From Balneolaceae bacterium UBA7797 (GTDB taxonomy: Bacteria > Bacteroidota > Rhodothermia > Balneolales > Balneolaceae): a stretch of DNA of 64,000 nt. How positions within the stretch are numbered: the first letter of the stretch is position 1; each line of letters begins with the position of its first letter. Below the pieces are notes generated by a model, which searched no databases, was not told the origin of the DNA, and was given only the letters and a program-made list of their open reading frames with translations. The translations under genes were made by a program, and so were the position numbers. Shown here in pieces: positions 1 to 8,348 of the stretch. Where the stretch lies: NCBI GenBank assembly GCA_002480645.1, contig DLCN01000015.1:104315-168314 (forward strand), written 5' to 3'.

Positions 1-62
1 TGTTAGGACAGAGTTATTAAACATGCTCGGCTATTGATATTGACCTCAAAATCTATCATACT

Positions 63-97
63 AAGGCGTACTTGTTCATAGCAGGTACGCCTTTTTT
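63..97 (+). terminator. Rho-independent terminator of an upstream gene
   Basis: A perfect 9-bp stem (63-71 with 85-93) encloses a 13-base loop and runs into a T tract at 92-97. It would end a plus-strand gene lying before the window. Confidence 0.75.
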
Positions 98-182
98 ATT
101 GATGTTCATCATCCTGGTTTCTCCTCGAAAGAAAACAATACCTGAGATTATTACTCCATAACACTCCAAAACCGGATGCCAA

Positions 183-683
183 ATGAACGCTAATGTACTT
201 GTGTTAAATCAAGACTATCAACCGTTGAGTATCTGTTCGGTTCAACGGTCTATGAAACTTCTTTTTCTTGAAAAGGCAGAATTGCTGCACGACGACCCTG
301 AAAAAGAACTTCGAACCACACGTGATTCCTTTCAGTTTCCGTCTGTGATCCGATTACGAAGCTACATAAGGTTGCCCTATTCAAAAGTGGTCTTATCACG
401 CCGAAATGTGATGCGCAGGGATAATTTTGAATGCCAGTATTGTGGCAAGAAATCAGCTCTGACCATTGATCATGTGATCCCGAAAAGCAGGGGAGGAAAA
501 GACACCTGGGAGAACCTCACAACAGCTTGTGAGAGATGTAATGTTAAGAAAGGAAATAAGACTCCCAAGGAGGCTCAGATGCCGCTTCTTACCAAACCAT
601 ACCGTCCGGTGCCGATTACCTTTTTCCGGGATTATAACGGTGGTGTGCAGGATCCGTGGAAACCTTACTTATACATGACCTGA
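183..683 (+). CDS. HNH endonuclease family protein
   Basis: A 166-residue protein with a C-terminal HNH nuclease fold. CQYC at residues 84-87 and CERC at 116-119 are the two zinc-knuckle cysteine pairs. The IDHVIPKSRGG stretch (about 95-105) holds the catalytic Asp-His, and the Asn of ENLTTAC completes the HNH signature. The N-terminal part (NANVLVLNQDYQPLSI) is typical of the small stand-alone HNH proteins common in Bacteroidota and Cyanobacteria, whose role is not known. The ATG lies just downstream of a terminator and the gene appears to be a single transcription unit. No phage or intein context is visible, so a housekeeping role is more likely than a mobile one. Family is clear; substrate is not. 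Confidence 0.9.
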   Translation: MNANVLVLNQDYQPLSICSVQRSMKLLFLEKAELLHDDPEKELRTTRDSFQFPSVIRLRSYIRLPYSKVVLSRRNVMRRDNFECQYCGKKSALTIDHVIPKSRGGKDTWENLTTACERCNVKKGNKTPKEAQMPLLTKPYRPVPITFFRDYNGGVQDPWKPYLYMT

Positions 684-764
684 TCTGAATGCTGACTTTT
701 CTATCTAAATCCTGATTAGACAATCAGGATAACAGGAACGCCTACCCTTTGAAATTTTAAAGAG

Positions 765-947
765 CTAGTGTTTGCTGTTTTTGATATTCTCTTTTTTCTT
801 GTTCCTCATCTCGATGAAAAGATCATAATCATCACCCATTTTCTCCCGTAATTCAATTTCCCGGTCTTTTCTTTTCCGCATTTCTTCAATGGCTTTATAG
901 ACTCCAACCAGTGAGCCTCCAACCAAAATTATTAAAAGTATATCCAT
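765..947 (-). CDS. small single-pass membrane protein, unknown function
   Basis: A 60-residue protein with one hydrophobic segment at residues 2-18, followed by a strongly charged, probably helical tail rich in Lys, Arg and Glu. The topology suggests an inner-membrane anchor with a cytoplasmic coiled tail, resembling the short region seen in PspB-like proteins, but that is only a likeness. It lies 9 bp downstream of the VOC protein on the same strand and may be co-transcribed with it. No motif assigns a function. Confidence 0.55.
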   Translation of the reverse strand: MDILLIILVGGSLVGVYKAIEEMRKRKDREIELREKMGDDYDLFIEMRNKKKENIKNSKH

Positions 948-956
948 AGACGAAGA

Positions 957-1313
957 TTATCGGGATTCTGACCAAACTGCAAATTCATTACCACTTGGCT
1001 CGGTAAAATGAAACCGGCAACCACCGGGAAAATCGAATATCGGCTCCGTAATGATACCACCGTGTTCTTCAATTTTACGTTGTGTGGAAGTTATGTCTGA
1101 GCTATAAAAGATCAATAATCCCGCACCATTCCTGGGCCTGCTCACTAATTGTGATTGATAGAAACCTCCTTCAAGGCCCTGGTTATCAAATGCGGTATAT
1201 TCAGGGCCGTAATCAGTGAATTTCCATCCGAATACCTCACTAAAAAAGATCTTGGTCGTATTGAGGTCACTGGCCGGGTATTCAACATAATTTAATTTTT
1301 CACGGATGTTCAT
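957..1313 (-). CDS. VOC (glyoxalase/bleomycin-resistance) family protein
   Basis: A 118-residue single-domain VOC protein. It begins with the typical YVEYPASDLNTTKIFFSEVF strand-helix and ends with FTEPSGNEFAVW, the usual metal-ligand Glu region of the fold. This subgroup (YPASD, FGWKFTDYGPEY) is often annotated as glyoxalase/dioxygenase superfamily, without a known substrate. The gene follows the racemase-like gene by 11 bp on the same strand, so 2029-765 may be one short operon. The fold is well supported; the reaction is not. Confidence 0.85.
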   Translation of the reverse strand: MNIREKLNYVEYPASDLNTTKIFFSEVFGWKFTDYGPEYTAFDNQGLEGGFYQSQLVSRPRNGAGLLIFYSSDITSTQRKIEEHGGIITEPIFDFPGGCRFHFTEPSGNEFAVWSESR

Positions 1314-1324
1314 AGCATTGAATA

Positions 1325-2029
1325 TTATTGGCCGTTCAGTTGCAGAGCAAATTGTACGGCGGCTTTAGCGTGAATGGTCGTTGTATCTAATAGTGGAACC
1401 GGAGTGTCCGATTGTTTGACCAGCATTCCGATCTCGGTGCATCCCAGAATAACTGCTTCGGCACCTTTGTCAGCCAGTTCGTGGATGATCCGTAGATATT
1501 CTTTTTTTGAAGTATCCACAATGGATCCCAAACAAAGTTCTTTGTAGATCACTTTGTGGATCAAATCACGATCTGCTTGATCTGGTGTGATCACTTCTAA
1601 ATGATGGACATCTTCTAACCGACCTTTATAAAAATTTCTTTCCATTGTAAAAGAGGTTCCGAGTAAACCGATCTTCTGATAACCCGATCTTTTGATCTCT
1701 GCAGCTGTTGCATCTGCAATATGAATTAAGGGAATGGTGACAGCTTCACTGACCTGAGGTGCGACTGAATGCATCGTATTTGAACAGATGAGCAGAAACT
1801 TTGCTCCGCCTGCCTCCAGTTTGATCGCGGCATCTTTCAGGATCTCAGCAGTTGCCTCACAGTCGTCAATATGCTGAAGTTGTTCAATAGGTTCAAAATC
1901 AACACTGTAAAGGATCAATTCAGCGGAATGTAATCCGCCGAGTGATTCACGAATACCTTCGTTGATAAGCCGGTAATAATCCTGTGTACTTTCCCAGCTT
2001 AACCCGCCAATTAAACCAATTGTTTTCAT
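1325..2029 (-). CDS. aspartate/glutamate racemase family protein
   Basis: PLP-independent amino-acid racemase of the Asp/Glu/hydantoin family, about 234 residues. The start is the ATG at 2029, giving the canonical MKTIGLIGGLSWEST opening; a longer frame from 2068 adds a non-conserved leader. The two catalytic cysteines sit in the expected contexts: ICSNTMH (Cys82) and LGCTEIGML (Cys197). Both being present argues for an active racemase of the YgeA/RacX type, which has broad specificity, rather than an MurI cell-wall glutamate racemase. It heads a possible three-gene unit with the VOC protein and the 60-residue membrane protein. Confidence 0.88.
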   Translation of the reverse strand: MKTIGLIGGLSWESTQDYYRLINEGIRESLGGLHSAELILYSVDFEPIEQLQHIDDCEATAEILKDAAIKLEAGGAKFLLICSNTMHSVAPQVSEAVTIPLIHIADATAAEIKRSGYQKIGLLGTSFTMERNFYKGRLEDVHHLEVITPDQADRDLIHKVIYKELCLGSIVDTSKKEYLRIIHELADKGAEAVILGCTEIGMLVKQSDTPVPLLDTTTIHAKAAVQFALQLNGQ

Positions 2030-2095
2030 GTAAATGAGTTTTGCCTGATCTACTGAAAGAGTACTCAATGCAGAGTTAAAAAAGAAAAGAATTTC

Positions 2096-4066
2096 TTACA
2101 TGAGCAGGATCATTTTTTTACTCTCGATAAATCCGGAAGAGGTCTCCAACCGATAGAAATAAATTCCGCTTGCCAAACCGGCCGCATCAAAAGATAACAA
2201 ATGGAATCCTGCTGTTTGTCGGCTGTTAACCAGTTCTGCAACCTTTCTGCCCATGGTATCAAATATATTTAATTCAACATGAGCGGTCTCGGCCAGTTGA
2301 TATCCGATATTAGTGCTGGGATTAAACGGGTTTGGGTAGTTTTGATTCAGTGTATACCCATCCGGAGTATCTGGTTTATGATCGATGCTGGTTGTTGAGC
2401 AGATATTCTGTGCTTCGTCTCCCATACCTGATGGCGCGATAAAGGAATTTGTGATGCTGATCTTATCTAACGTAGCACCGTCTTCTCTGTACCCAATTTG
2501 TAATACGTGATCGCCTTCAGATAAGGTGAAATCATCAAACTTGACCCAATTCCATCCTGAGGTTACCAGTCCGTTATACAATACAAAATCACCATCATCC
2601 ACTTTAAGCCAAAATGAATCATCATTATAGGTTGGGTTATTCAACCTGCCATATATGCTATATGTGCCTGAACTATCTACGGAGAAGACAATAGATACTA
2701 AACCATCATCGGTTGATGGAGCATTGTTCAGGCTTTCAACTCCTGATTTTACGGTGATGTAACTTCCGTTTGATGCCAGTTCATCATTAACGATATCCCA
2801 GTCGCTGCCAGTTTCGCCGCATTCTGCCTCATAATAAAGTGACTGAGAATTATCTTCATACTCCAGCGAGTCAGATTGGGTAAATAAGGCAAGATCCACA
2901 GCTTCAGCCATCATTCGGTGCCCAGTTTCACTTGGATGTAAACCATCACCGTCATCTGCTTCCGGTAAAAGACTAAGTGTATCACTGGGGTTTCGTAAGG
3001 CTTTGTCCAGATCGATATACCCATCCAGCAGATCTGTTGTTCTGATCCATTGATTCACTATCTGCCGTTCTGCTTCATGAGCTTCGGAATAATAAAATGA
3101 TCCTTTCATAGGAAGAAGAGTGGCTCCGTAAACATAAATCCCACGCATGTGGGCAGCATGGGTCATTTGTGTGAATGCTTCTACCAGCCGGTCACCGGTT
3201 CCCGGAGAACCATTTCCAATGTCGTTGATTCCTTCCATTATTATGAGCCATCGTATCCCACTCTGATCCAGTATATCTCTGTGGAATCTGCTTTGAGCGG
3301 ATGGTCCGAGACATGAACCAAGCACACAATTACCCCCGATACCCTGATTTAGAACGGCAACATGTCCGGTGCCGGGATTTGCCTGCAATCTCTTAGAGAG
3401 TTCATCCGGCCATCTGTTTTGCTTATTGGTACCAGATCCGCGTCCGTCGGTGATCGAATCACCAAGAATTGCAACTGCAGCTGAAGTATCCGGTGCGAGT
3501 ACTTCGAGGGTATTGATCACATACCAGTGATCGGTATTTACAGAACCTAAAAAGGTAACATCTCCGGAGTGATTTCCTGTAAGGATGTATGAGGTTGTGC
3601 GGGAGCCGGGATGCCCGCTAACATCACTGGAAGTCTGACCAAAATAAATGGTTACCGCAAGAGTGGAAAGAGAATCCACAGAAAACGCAAAAGGATCAGA
3701 CATAACATAAGAACCGGCGTCCATTGTTACTTCCTGTTCCCCATTAAAAAGCAGAATGGTATCGGTAGATTGCTCAATGCTGTCGGCTCCGGTAGAAAGT
3801 GCAAGATGTACTTCCTTCATGGTGACCGGGCTGCTGCTGAATTCGTTGGTGAATCTCATGCGAAGTGAATCTCCGCCAATTGATATTTTGAAAATCTGCC
3901 GGATGGAATTATTGGTCAATCCCGGATTCGGTGGATTGTTATGTGGTTCTACCAATTGTGGGGCTGTACTCCAGGTTCCAACCCATTTTGTTGATTGAGC
4001 GGAGGAAAGTACCGGTATCAGGCAAAGGATCAGTAAGCCCAGAAAGTTCTTACAGTAAGGTGACAT
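2096..4066 (-). CDS. secreted SGNH/GDSL hydrolase with C-terminal type IX sorting domain
   Basis: A 656-residue exported esterase-like enzyme. The signal peptide covers residues 1-23, ending SSAQ. An SGNH hydrolase domain follows a beta-rich N-terminal region: ILGDSITDG holds nucleophile Ser204 (block I), NQGIGGN is block II, EGIND at 279-282 is block III, and DGLHPSE supplies Asp374 and His377 (block V). Residues about 411-545 look like a CBM6-type carbohydrate-binding beta-sandwich (YYEAECGETG, ending LDKISITN). The last 80 residues form a Por-secretion sorting domain opening NQNYPNPFNPSTN. All catalytic residues are present. This layout suggests an outer-membrane-secreted deacetylase or esterase acting on polysaccharide. 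A hairpin between it and the upstream beta-helix gene suggests separate transcription. Confidence 0.9.
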   Translation of the reverse strand: MSPYCKNFLGLLILCLIPVLSSAQSTKWVGTWSTAPQLVEPHNNPPNPGLTNNSIRQIFKISIGGDSLRMRFTNEFSSSPVTMKEVHLALSTGADSIEQSTDTILLFNGEQEVTMDAGSYVMSDPFAFSVDSLSTLAVTIYFGQTSSDVSGHPGSRTTSYILTGNHSGDVTFLGSVNTDHWYVINTLEVLAPDTSAAVAILGDSITDGRGSGTNKQNRWPDELSKRLQANPGTGHVAVLNQGIGGNCVLGSCLGPSAQSRFHRDILDQSGIRWLIIMEGINDIGNGSPGTGDRLVEAFTQMTHAAHMRGIYVYGATLLPMKGSFYYSEAHEAERQIVNQWIRTTDLLDGYIDLDKALRNPSDTLSLLPEADDGDGLHPSETGHRMMAEAVDLALFTQSDSLEYEDNSQSLYYEAECGETGSDWDIVNDELASNGSYITVKSGVESLNNAPSTDDGLVSIVFSVDSSGTYSIYGRLNNPTYNDDSFWLKVDDGDFVLYNGLVTSGWNWVKFDDFTLSEGDHVLQIGYREDGATLDKISITNSFIAPSGMGDEAQNICSTTSIDHKPDTPDGYTLNQNYPNPFNPSTNIGYQLAETAHVELNIFDTMGRKVAELVNSRQTAGFHLLSFDAAGLASGIYFYRLETSSGFIESKKMILLM

Positions 4067-4092
4067 GATTCTAAAACTTATAATTATTAACT

Positions 4093-4125
4093 AAGTAAAA
4101 GCCCGAAGTGATCGGGCTTTTACTT
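4093..4125 (-). terminator. Rho-independent terminator between two minus-strand genes
   Basis: A perfect 14-bp inverted repeat (4093-4106 with 4112-4125) and a 5-base loop. It is placed to end the beta-helix gene before the SGNH hydrolase gene. Only short A/T tracts flank it, so the U-run is partly inside the stem. Confidence 0.75.
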
Positions 4126-4137
4126 TGGTGGGTATGT

Positions 4138-6000
4138 CTATTTGGTGATAGGGTATGCTCCCAAATATTTTTTTGGAGTACCGGCACGGATAACTGATTT
4201 GATGAAACCGGGTATTGTGGAGGCAGACTCTAAGCCGGTAAAACCTTTTAACAGCTGGAAGTTTTCAAGATGCATGCTTTTAAACAGCGGCCCCTGATAA
4301 TTGACAAAAGTAGTGCTATTCTTGCCAAATTCACTGAAAAGGGTATTCATATCAGCGGCTGTAGAGAAAGAACTGATACAAGCCCCTTTTACTTTTCCAG
4401 CACGCCAGATAGCCGGAGAATCATTCTCATTCAACTTAACATAGGCATTGTTATCTAGTTCACTCATGGGTTCCTCGGTATAATCGTCACACATGTTGTC
4501 TCTTTGCCATATGTACAGCAGTGGTCGTTCAAATTCTGGTCCGGCTACCATCAGATTATTTACAAATTCGTGGTCGACCCGATCGTGTACATCCGGACCT
4601 GTGGTGACATGCCACCCAAAGTGATCTACTTGCTCACCCCGACGATCACGGCCAAAAACAGCCATGCTGTTCACAAAAGTGTTGTTATACACTTTAGCAC
4701 CTTTGGCGTTCAGAATAAGTATGCCGTGATCATTATTAACAAAGACATTCCCAGCTACCCGTACACCTTCAGATATTTCGAAGAAAAATGCGTTTCGGCT
4801 TGGCCAAACAGATTCACCGGTAAACGGAACATCATTATTTCCTATTCCTTCTAACCAATTATTGGTAAATACACCGTCTCGGTTACCAACATCATACCAG
4901 ATCCCATTTGAATTAGGAAGATCGATCACCAGATTATTATTGCAGACTACGCGGTGAGTCTGGTTGAAGATCTTTACTGCAGCAGGATAATAACCGGTGA
5001 TATTCTCAATATTATTTTTGGTGAATATATTGTTCTCGAGCAATACATCTGCAGATGAAACTACGTACAAACCTTCTGTACTGGTATCAGTGATCTTGCA
5101 ATTTTTCATGGTGAACTTGTCGCCAAGCACAAAGGCCCCAACCCGGCCTCCATAAGAAATCGTGCAATTCTCGAAGGTTGTACCCACTACATCTTTTCCA
5201 TGCTCATCTTCTGATGATTTCTTATTCGGATAGTATCCTTCTACATCAATTACGTGAAAGGCATATTGACTGAAATGGATTCCTCTGATCGTGGGGCCCT
5301 GATGATCTGCTTTTTTACCATTAACGTCTCTGGCAGTGATCACTAATCCCTGATCGAATGCGGTTATTTCTACGGTTCTATTGCGCGGATCTGTGGAGAT
5401 GTATACATATTCATTTTCATAATCGATATAGAAATTATCCTCAGTTAATTCGTTCAGCCAGCCGGCAGATTGTAGAAACCGGCCATCTACAAATACCATG
5501 TCGTCGTTGAATTTGTGAAGCGGTGTCTGGCGACCTGCCCGCTCAGTTCTCCACCAGTCATCCGGGGCAGATCTGAATAACCGGTCCCATTTAATTTTCC
5601 ATAGTCCCGGTTGTTCAGAAGTAGGCTCTGCTACGGTTTCCCATTTGTCCGCAAGGTAGGTTCCTTTTATAACCGGTTGCTCACTTTTATATGGTTGCAT
5701 GAGTATGCTTTGATTAAGCTCAAGGTCCCCTGTTCGGTAAACCCCGCCCCGTAAAATAATGGCATCGCCGGTTACTACTTTGGTAATGGCATTATCCAGA
5801 CTTGTAGGTTCTGCCAATGAAGTGCCTGAGGCATTGGGCTCTCCATCGGGAGCAACGTAGTAGATGGTACCTGCAATTTCAGGTAATTGATAATTCTTTT
5901 GAACGGGGCCATATGGACCTCCGGTTGGTTGGGCAAAAGTTGCGCTTACTAATAGCAGACTAAATAGAGCTGCAAAAAGGACTCCATGCTTTTTGAACAT
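4138..6000 (-). CDS. secreted right-handed parallel beta-helix protein
   Basis: A 620-residue protein with a clear signal peptide (1-23, ending SATFAQ). The YYVAPDGEPNASGTSLAEPT motif at about 47-66 opens the DUF1565/pectate-lyase-like parallel beta-helix family. From about residue 235 onward, repeated N-N-x-F/V rungs (for example LENNIFTKNN, VCNNNLVIDL, FTNNWLEG, VYNNTFVNS) mark the coils. Such proteins are polysaccharide lyases or glycan-binding epimerases, but no catalytic set can be assigned by eye. Unlike its neighbour it lacks an NYPNPFNP sorting domain, so it is probably periplasmic or released by another route. It is divergent from mnmA. Confidence 0.85.
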   Translation of the reverse strand: MFKKHGVLFAALFSLLLVSATFAQPTGGPYGPVQKNYQLPEIAGTIYYVAPDGEPNASGTSLAEPTSLDNAITKVVTGDAIILRGGVYRTGDLELNQSILMQPYKSEQPVIKGTYLADKWETVAEPTSEQPGLWKIKWDRLFRSAPDDWWRTERAGRQTPLHKFNDDMVFVDGRFLQSAGWLNELTEDNFYIDYENEYVYISTDPRNRTVEITAFDQGLVITARDVNGKKADHQGPTIRGIHFSQYAFHVIDVEGYYPNKKSSEDEHGKDVVGTTFENCTISYGGRVGAFVLGDKFTMKNCKITDTSTEGLYVVSSADVLLENNIFTKNNIENITGYYPAAVKIFNQTHRVVCNNNLVIDLPNSNGIWYDVGNRDGVFTNNWLEGIGNNDVPFTGESVWPSRNAFFFEISEGVRVAGNVFVNNDHGILILNAKGAKVYNNTFVNSMAVFGRDRRGEQVDHFGWHVTTGPDVHDRVDHEFVNNLMVAGPEFERPLLYIWQRDNMCDDYTEEPMSELDNNAYVKLNENDSPAIWRAGKVKGACISSFSTAADMNTLFSEFGKNSTTFVNYQGPLFKSMHLENFQLLKGFTGLESASTIPGFIKSVIRAGTPKKYLGAYPITK

Positions 6001-6224
6001 AATGATTTGGTTGGTTAGCTGATATTGGAAGCTATTATTTTTGGAGGATAAATTCAGAAAATTATGGTTTAATTTATCACAAATATTGAGAGAAAATTGC
6101 TCAATCTCGGCTATTCAGGTTTTTACATAGTCTGATAAATGTTATCAAAGAATATGGAAGTAAATTCTATCTGCCACATAACGATAACCAATCACCTTAC
6201 TTCGAAACTGGAATAAAAAAGCCT

Positions 6225-6232
6225 TATCTTTA
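6225..6232 (+). promoter_or_regulatory. putative -7 box (TAnnTTTG type) for mnmA
   Basis: TATCTTTA lies 24 bp before the mnmA ATG, with a TT-G-like -33 element (TTCG, 6201-6204) 20 bp upstream. The layout resembles the Bacteroidota TTTG / TAnnTTTG promoter. The match is imperfect. Confidence 0.35.
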
Positions 6233-6256
6233 TTGGTTCACCTAAAAAGTAATTAT

Positions 6257-7387
6257 ATGAGTAAAAAAGGCCGGGTATTAGTAGCAATGAGTGGCGGAGT
6301 AGATTCTTCCGTTGCAGCTGTAATGCTCCGTGAACAAGGTTACGAAGTAATTGGAATAACCATGAAAACCTGGGATTATCATCGCAGCGGTGGTAATAAC
6401 GGGAAAGAAACGGGTTGTTGTACGGTTGAAAGCATGAATGATGCCCGTCATATTGCCGTAAATCATGGATTCAAACATTTTATTGTAGATATCAGAGATG
6501 AATTTGGTGATTGGGTGATCGATCGTTTTGTAGATGACTATCTGGGAGGACGAACACCGAATCCATGTGTACTTTGTAATACCCACATAAAATGGGCAGC
6601 ATTACTAAAACGTGCCGATAACCTGGGGTGTGACTTCATCGCTACCGGACATTATGCCAACATTCGGGAGGAGAATGGACGCCACATAATTTCACGAGGA
6701 CTTGATCCTAAAAAAGATCAGTCGTATGCACTATGGGGAGTTAAACAGGAACACCTGGCCCGAACAATATTTCCTTTGGGTGGATATTCGAAACCTGAGA
6801 TCCGGCAAATTGCAGAAGATCATGGCTTGTTGAATGTGGCAAATAAACCAGATTCCTATGAGATCTGTTTTGTGCCGGATGACAATTACCGAAGATTTCT
6901 CAAAGATCGTGTAGATGGCCTCGAGGAACGACTGAAAGGTGGTAAATTTGTAGATAAAGAAGGTAACGTTGTTGGTGAACACGAAGGCTATCCTTTCTAT
7001 ACCATCGGGCAAAGAAGAGGACTGAATCTGCCAATGGGTAAACCGGTGTATGTCACACATATCGACCCGGTAACAAATACGATCACCATCGGAGAGAAAG
7101 AAGATCTTATCAGTTCCACTTTGATAGCGCGCGAGATCAATCTGATTAAATACGACAGGATCCCGGAAGAGAATATGGAGATCACAGGGGCCATCCGTTA
7201 CAATGATAATGGTGCGATGGGTACGATCACTCAGACCGGTGATGACGAGATCAAAGTACATTTCCCTGCCGGCAGAGATGCGATCACTCCGGGGCAGGCG
7301 GTAGTTTGTTACGAAGGTGATGATGTGGTTGCCGGTGGATGGATCAAAAAAGTAAATGTAGGATTGGATGATCTGATCACTGTCTGA
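6257..7387 (+). CDS. mnmA: tRNA-specific 2-thiouridylase MnmA
   Basis: ATP-dependent enzyme that inserts sulfur at C2 of the wobble uridine 34 in tRNA-Lys, -Glu and -Gln. From the ATG at 6257 (376 residues) the PP-loop SGGVDSS is at 12-18. The thiolating cysteines are Cys104 in TPNPCVLCN and Cys204 in YEICFVPD. The GHYA motif and the C-terminal beta-barrel (GQAVVCYEGD) are intact. An 8-residue N-terminal extension from 6233 is less likely because the conserved start MSKKGRVLVAMSGG follows it. It is transcribed divergently from the beta-helix gene. Confidence 0.96.
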   Translation: MSKKGRVLVAMSGGVDSSVAAVMLREQGYEVIGITMKTWDYHRSGGNNGKETGCCTVESMNDARHIAVNHGFKHFIVDIRDEFGDWVIDRFVDDYLGGRTPNPCVLCNTHIKWAALLKRADNLGCDFIATGHYANIREENGRHIISRGLDPKKDQSYALWGVKQEHLARTIFPLGGYSKPEIRQIAEDHGLLNVANKPDSYEICFVPDDNYRRFLKDRVDGLEERLKGGKFVDKEGNVVGEHEGYPFYTIGQRRGLNLPMGKPVYVTHIDPVTNTITIGEKEDLISSTLIAREINLIKYDRIPEENMEITGAIRYNDNGAMGTITQTGDDEIKVHFPAGRDAITPGQAVVCYEGDDVVAGGWIKKVNVGLDDLITV

Positions 7388-7458
7388 TCATATTATGGCG
7401 AAACATGTAGCCTTTCGATTCGTTAAATGGCCGTGTTTAATAACCAATTTTAAAATAT

Positions 7459-8229
7459 ATGTCGTTTAAAAAGATACTATCAGCTACATTTTTTGCGTGT
7501 TTACTGTTTATTTCAAGCTCAGCTTTCGCTCAATTTGAAGGACAGGTCACCCTGAAGTTATACGGAGATGATGACCAGGGGAATTCAAAGATCAGCACGT
7601 TAAACCTGTATGCTACTTCCCAAAGAATAATACTGAAAGGGGAAGAGCAGTATAGTTTTATGGATGGCGCTTACGATGCCAGTGGTTTGTTGATAAGAAA
7701 TGATAAGCTGGATTTTATCATTCTGATGGGTGAAAATGAAGCTCTTCAATTCACTAAATCTGAGCTGGAAGGAGTCTTTGATATGTTTGCAGGGCTATCT
7801 GGTGATGATGTTGATGTGGACGTGAACGATAATGATATTAATGCCAACTTTACATACACCAACAAGACCAGAACCATTAAAGGTTATGATTGTACGGAGC
7901 TTTTGATCACTAATGACGAAAATGATAATACGGTTTCGATCTGGTTAACTTCAGGTATAGATATAAATTGGGGAATGCTGGCAGAACCCTGGAAGAATGT
8001 GCCGGGAGATATGAGAGATCCTGCTCAACGTTTAACTCAGGAGTTTAAATCAAAGAACTTCCCCATGTTGATCGAAGTTCATGAAGACGGAGCCACAAAA
8101 AAAGTGATGGAAGTTTCGAATGTAAATAAGTCGGCTATAGCAAAGGCTATGGTAGAGATTCCACCAAATACAGAAATTGTTGGGTTGAGTGAGATCCTGT
8201 TCAAAATGATGATGAACAGTAACCGATAG
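7459..8229 (+). CDS. exported DUF4412-type protein
   Basis: A 256-residue protein with a signal peptide (1-24, ending SSAFAQ). The body fits the DUF4412 pattern: an opening FEGQVTLKLYG strand, a central IKGYDCTELLITND motif, then VSIWLTSGIDINWG and a late PPNTEIV strand. Members are periplasmic or surface beta-rich proteins of unknown role, possibly lipid-binding by analogy with LolA/LolB-like folds. It stands alone, 71 bp after mnmA, and is followed by a terminator, so coupling to mnmA is not implied. Confidence 0.75.
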   Translation: MSFKKILSATFFACLLFISSSAFAQFEGQVTLKLYGDDDQGNSKISTLNLYATSQRIILKGEEQYSFMDGAYDASGLLIRNDKLDFIILMGENEALQFTKSELEGVFDMFAGLSGDDVDVDVNDNDINANFTYTNKTRTIKGYDCTELLITNDENDNTVSIWLTSGIDINWGMLAEPWKNVPGDMRDPAQRLTQEFKSKNFPMLIEVHEDGATKKVMEVSNVNKSAIAKAMVEIPPNTEIVGLSEILFKMMMNSNR

Positions 8230-8254
8230 AAATCAATATAATATTGATATTGTT

Positions 8255-8284
8255 AAAGCCTGCGATGTTCGGCGGGCTTTTTTT
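8255..8284 (+). terminator. Rho-independent terminator of the DUF4412 gene
   Basis: A 9-bp stem (8255-8263 with 8272-8280, one G-T pair) is followed by a T-run from 8278 to 8284. Confidence 0.75.
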
Positions 8285-8297
8285 GTGGAAATAAAAT

Positions 8298-8323
8298 AAG
8301 GATCACCAGTCACGGTGATCCTT
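8298..8323 (-). terminator. terminator of the CHRD gene
   Basis: A perfect 10-bp inverted repeat (8298-8307 with 8314-8323), read on the minus strand, is followed by a T-rich stretch. It sits 26 bp past the stop of the CHRD protein. Confidence 0.65.
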
Positions 8324-8348
8324 TATCTGTTTTGCTGTTTCGCCTAAT

